Shown: in pieces, positions 4,962 to 7,064 of the stretch
Layout of the letters: every line of letters begins with the position of its first letter
Numbering within the stretch: the stretch's first letter is position 1
From: an uncultured Lachnospiraceae bacterium
GTDB taxonomy: Bacteria; Bacillota; Clostridia; Lachnospirales; Lachnospiraceae
DNA length: 7,064 bases
Assembly: GCA_947003375.1 (NCBI GenBank)
Contig: CAMQOJ010000219.1
Coordinates: forward strand, 1 to 7,064
Direction: 5' to 3'
The notes under the pieces: generated by a model
Database searches by the model: none
The model's input: only the letters and a program-made list of their open reading frames with translations
What the model was told of the DNA's origin: nothing
Position numbers and translations under genes: made by a program

Positions 4962-5258
4962 ATGGCAATTATCAAACAATACGACAAGCGTTCTGGTATC
5001 ACTTATGCATACGAATCTCATTCTTACTGGGATCCTGAGAAAAAGATGACCAGGGCAAAGAGAAAGCTTATTGGAAGAGTCGATCCGGAAACCGGGGAGA
5101 TCGTCCCGACAGACGGACGGAACAGGAAATGCAGAACAGTGGCCATGGACAGTGCCGATTATAAAAAAATGTATGGAAAGCTTCTGAAAAAGTATGAAGC
5201 CCAGGAAACACTTATCGAATCATTAAAGAAACAGATCAAAGAACTAAAAGGCTATTGA
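4962..5258 (+). CDS. Small IS accessory protein (98 aa), function unknown
   Basis: First gene of the IS. The start at 4962 (MAIIKQYDKRSG) is chosen over an in-frame ATG at 4920 because GGGAGG at 4950-4955 is spaced six bases before it and because 4920 lies upstream of the predicted transcription start. Residues 1-50 look beta-rich and basic, with YESHSYWDPEKK, RAKRKLIGRVDPETGEIVPT and a Lys/Arg cluster. This resembles, from memory, the N-terminal segment of some IS1634/IS4-type transposases ('SYWDKEKKQ..SKRKLIGKxDxETGEIxPT'). Residues 66-98 form a short, Lys/Glu-rich coiled coil. It has no similarity I can see to IS66 TnpA or TnpB despite its position. DNA binding, end recognition or repression of the 4910-4945 operator are possible roles, all inferred. 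The transposase follows after 13 nt, so the two form an operon. Confidence 0.85.
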   Translation: MAIIKQYDKRSGITYAYESHSYWDPEKKMTRAKRKLIGRVDPETGEIVPTDGRNRKCRTVAMDSADYKKMYGKLLKKYEAQETLIESLKKQIKELKGY

Positions 5259-5271
5259 CCGGGAGGCTGCC

Positions 5272-6969
5272 ATGTCTATTGGCCCATCATTTGATACAGG
5301 TATATTAAGAATAAGGCTCAAAGCAGCGGAAGACAAAGTGAAAGCTTTTGAATCCGGCGAGAAGTATGTGCGGATGCAGGAACAGTCCAAAGCCGTTTTT
5401 CGTGAGCAGAATGCTAAGATCCGCAGGCTGGAAGAAGAGCTTAGAAAGGCCCATGCGGAGACGGTTGATGTCCGGAAAATATGGTCCGGGATATTTGATG
5501 ATGTTTATCGGGAAGCGAATGCGGGAAAATTTGCCCTGCGCAAAGAGATCGCGCGTCTTGGGCAGCGCGTCCTCGAAGTGGAACGCCAGAGGGATGCCGC
5601 TATGGACAGACTGCGCGATGAGCTGCGGAATAAAAACCGCGAATTATATGAGCTGAAAGCAGCCCTCTATGACGCGGAACAGAAAATAGCCGCATTAACG
5701 GCACGTATCAATAAGGACCATACGAACTCTTCCAAATCATCCTCACAGAGCCCAAACCATAAAACCATTCCAAACGGAAGGGAAAAAAGCGGGAAAAAAC
5801 CAGGCGGGCAGAAAGGGCATATCCATCATGAGCGTAAACAGATGGAGCCAACAGAGGTGGTAGCCATTCCGGCACCGCCTATATATACAGACGACCCAAA
5901 CTTCAAAGAAACCGGCAGAATCATCCGCAAGCAGTTGATAAAACTGCATGTGAATGTAGAAGTAATCGAGTACCAGACACCGGAATTTAGGAACCAGACA
6001 ACGGGCCAGAGGGTGCATGCTGCTTTTCCGGAGGGCCTAAAAGATGAAGTGGCCTATGACGGAACGGTAAAAGCATTTGCATACCTGCTGAATAATGAAT
6101 GTTACGTTGGAATCGGAAAAACGCAGAGTTTTATAAAGGAGGTCACCGGCGGGGGGCTGGATCTGTCCACCGGCCTTATCTGCAGTCTTTCCAGACAATT
6201 TTCGGAAAAGACAAAAGAGGAACGGGATGAGGTTTTCTTAAAGCTCTTTTCCGCTCCTGTTATGCATGCAGATTTTACATTTGGCAGAATGAATGGAAGC
6301 CAGACTGCTGTCATGATCTGTGCCGCGGGCGATACGGTATTGTATCAGGGGCGTCCTAAAAAAGGAGAGGAAGGCGTGGAAGGCTCTCCCCTGGAATTTT
6401 ATGACGGCATCCTGATCAGCGACCATGAAGCGGCTTTGATAAAGCATGGTTCGAAAAACCAGGAATGCATGGCGCACATAAAAAGATATCTCATTAGCAG
6501 CATAGAAAACGAAAAAAACCTCACATGGAATGCCATGATGAAAGAATGGATCAAAGATGCGGTCATATATTGGAATGATGTACATAATGGAGGGGAGGAA
6601 GATTTGGAAAAAGTCGCCGAATTAGATCAGAGGTATGACGAGATCATAACGACTGCAAAAACGGAATATGAATATGAGCCACCCGGCGAATATTTCAAAG
6701 ACGGGTATAACCTATACAAACGGATGGCAGAAGAAAAAGAGAGGTACACACTCTTTTTACATGATCCAAGGGTGGAACCGGATAACAACCTGGCAGAAAG
6801 ATGTGCAAGAAAATTCAAACGGAAAGCGGCCCAGGTGATGTGCTTTCGCAGCCAGAATGGAGTAGACTGGTTCTGCGACGGCTTGAGTATCATCCAGTCC
6901 ATCAAAGCTGCAGGTAAAAATATATACGAATCGGTCAAAGAGAGATTTAATGCCGGTCTGGAGGTGTGA
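5272..6969 (+). CDS. IS66-family DDE transposase (565 aa)
   Basis: Catalyses excision and insertion of the surrounding element by binding its terminal repeats. Residues 10-148 are a long Arg/Glu-rich coiled coil, likely for multimerisation. Next come NKDHTNSSKSSSQS (147-160) and REKSGKKPGGQKGH (170-183), the linker typical of IS66 transposases. The stretch that normally holds the four-cysteine IS66 zinc finger (about 184-255) contains no cysteine; the first Cys is 277. The RNase H-type core appears intact: Asp334 in MHADFTFGRMNG, Asp384 in YDGILISDHEAA, the CMAH motif (399-402) and Glu509 in DNNLAER. The start at 5272 has GGGAGG at 5261-5266. It follows the accessory gene by 13 nt and ends 36 bases before the terminator stem. 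No frameshift or internal stop is seen, so it is probably functional. Confidence 0.93.
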   Translation: MSIGPSFDTGILRIRLKAAEDKVKAFESGEKYVRMQEQSKAVFREQNAKIRRLEEELRKAHAETVDVRKIWSGIFDDVYREANAGKFALRKEIARLGQRVLEVERQRDAAMDRLRDELRNKNRELYELKAALYDAEQKIAALTARINKDHTNSSKSSSQSPNHKTIPNGREKSGKKPGGQKGHIHHERKQMEPTEVVAIPAPPIYTDDPNFKETGRIIRKQLIKLHVNVEVIEYQTPEFRNQTTGQRVHAAFPEGLKDEVAYDGTVKAFAYLLNNECYVGIGKTQSFIKEVTGGGLDLSTGLICSLSRQFSEKTKEERDEVFLKLFSAPVMHADFTFGRMNGSQTAVMICAAGDTVLYQGRPKKGEEGVEGSPLEFYDGILISDHEAALIKHGSKNQECMAHIKRYLISSIENEKNLTWNAMMKEWIKDAVIYWNDVHNGGEEDLEKVAELDQRYDEIITTAKTEYEYEPPGEYFKDGYNLYKRMAEEKERYTLFLHDPRVEPDNNLAERCARKFKRKAAQVMCFRSQNGVDWFCDGLSIIQSIKAAGKNIYESVKERFNAGLEV

Positions 6970-7005
6970 TGTTAAAAATATACAGGCACCTCTATTAACC
7001 ATGCA

Positions 7006-7040
7006 AAAACCCCGCTATCAATAACTGCGGGGTTTTCTTT
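7006..7040 (+). terminator. Intrinsic terminator of the IS operon
   Basis: A perfect 10-bp stem AAAACCCCGC (7006-7015) with GCGGGGTTTT (7027-7036), an 11-nt loop, then CTTT. GC core, A/T flanks and trailing T-run fit a rho-independent terminator. It ends directly at the right inverted repeat, so transposase transcripts should stop inside the element. Confidence 0.88.
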
Positions 7041-7064
7041 ATCGGCTAGGCCGTGAATTGTAAC
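7041..7064 (-). repeat. Right terminal inverted repeat of the IS
   Basis: Exact 24-bp reverse complement of the left end (4778-4801), running ATCGGCTAGG to GAATTGTAAC and ending on the last base of the window. The IS therefore ends at or just beyond the window edge. Confidence 0.93.

Larger units (their letters stand above)
4778..7064 (+). mobile_element. Complete IS66-like insertion sequence, 2287 bp
   Basis: Bounded by perfect 24-bp inverted repeats (4778-4801 and 7041-7064). Inside are a palindrome, promoter, two co-oriented genes (98-aa accessory protein and 565-aa DDE transposase) and a terminator. The transposase has the IS66 hallmarks: coiled-coil N-terminus, NSSKSSS and KPGGQKGH segments, and a C-terminal DNNLAER motif. 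Classic IS66 members carry tnpA, tnpB and tnpC, and a subgroup has only the transposase. This element has one different small gene in the upstream position, so it is an atypical member. Both frames, both ends and the DDE residues are intact, so it may still be mobile. It is less GC-rich than the ABC operon. The right flank is not visible, so target duplication cannot be tested here. Confidence 0.9.

Noticed and set aside
6968..6997. Tiny frame overlapping the transposase stop (ATG at 6968, preceded by GGAGGTG)
   Set aside because: Only nine codons before a stop. The overlap and purine-rich stretch could recall a lost downstream gene, but nothing supports that.

Overview
The window reads like accessory-rich chromosome from a GC-rich Firmicute, most likely a Lachnospiraceae-type gut Clostridium. 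That is an inference from strong GGAGG ribosome binding sites, the style of the ABC exporter and Cof-type HAD genes, a PD-(D/E)XK 'Rpn' protein of the kind common in that family, and an IS66-like element of a type I associate with it. No rRNA, tRNA or CRISPR array was seen.

Layout. 1-107: short leader with a small hairpin and a good ribosome binding site. 108-2403: two-gene ABC exporter operon, ATPase then a roughly 12-helix permease, overlapping by 17 nt. 2404-2699: a 296-base gap that is not empty. It has a near-consensus promoter (2451-2479) feeding a leader that folds on paper into a closed four-way junction (2515-2668), whose large apical loop can also pair with the Shine-Dalgarno of the next gene. 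2700-3482: that gene, a Cof-type HAD phosphatase. 3483-3586: convergent gap with an imperfect hairpin. 3587-4618 (minus): an Rpn-family PD-(D/E)XK protein with a duplicated C-terminal module and a hairpin over its ribosome binding site. 4619-4777: its promoter region. 4778-7064: a complete insertion sequence with perfect 24-bp terminal inverted repeats, ending exactly at the window edge.

The IS carries, in order, a long palindrome, a promoter whose -10 lies between the arms of a perfect 13-bp inverted repeat, a 98-aa accessory protein, a 565-aa IS66-type DDE transposase lacking the usual cysteine zinc finger, and an intrinsic terminator. It is more AT-rich than the ABC operon, fitting a later arrival. 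It does not interrupt a recognisable gene; it sits upstream of, and is divergent from, the Rpn gene.

The best candidate for something undescribed is the structured leader of the HAD gene: promoter, junction, possible pseudoknot to the Shine-Dalgarno, and gene all line up as a cis-regulatory RNA, but I match it to no known riboswitch class. Second is the two-gene organisation and operator-like repeat of the IS.
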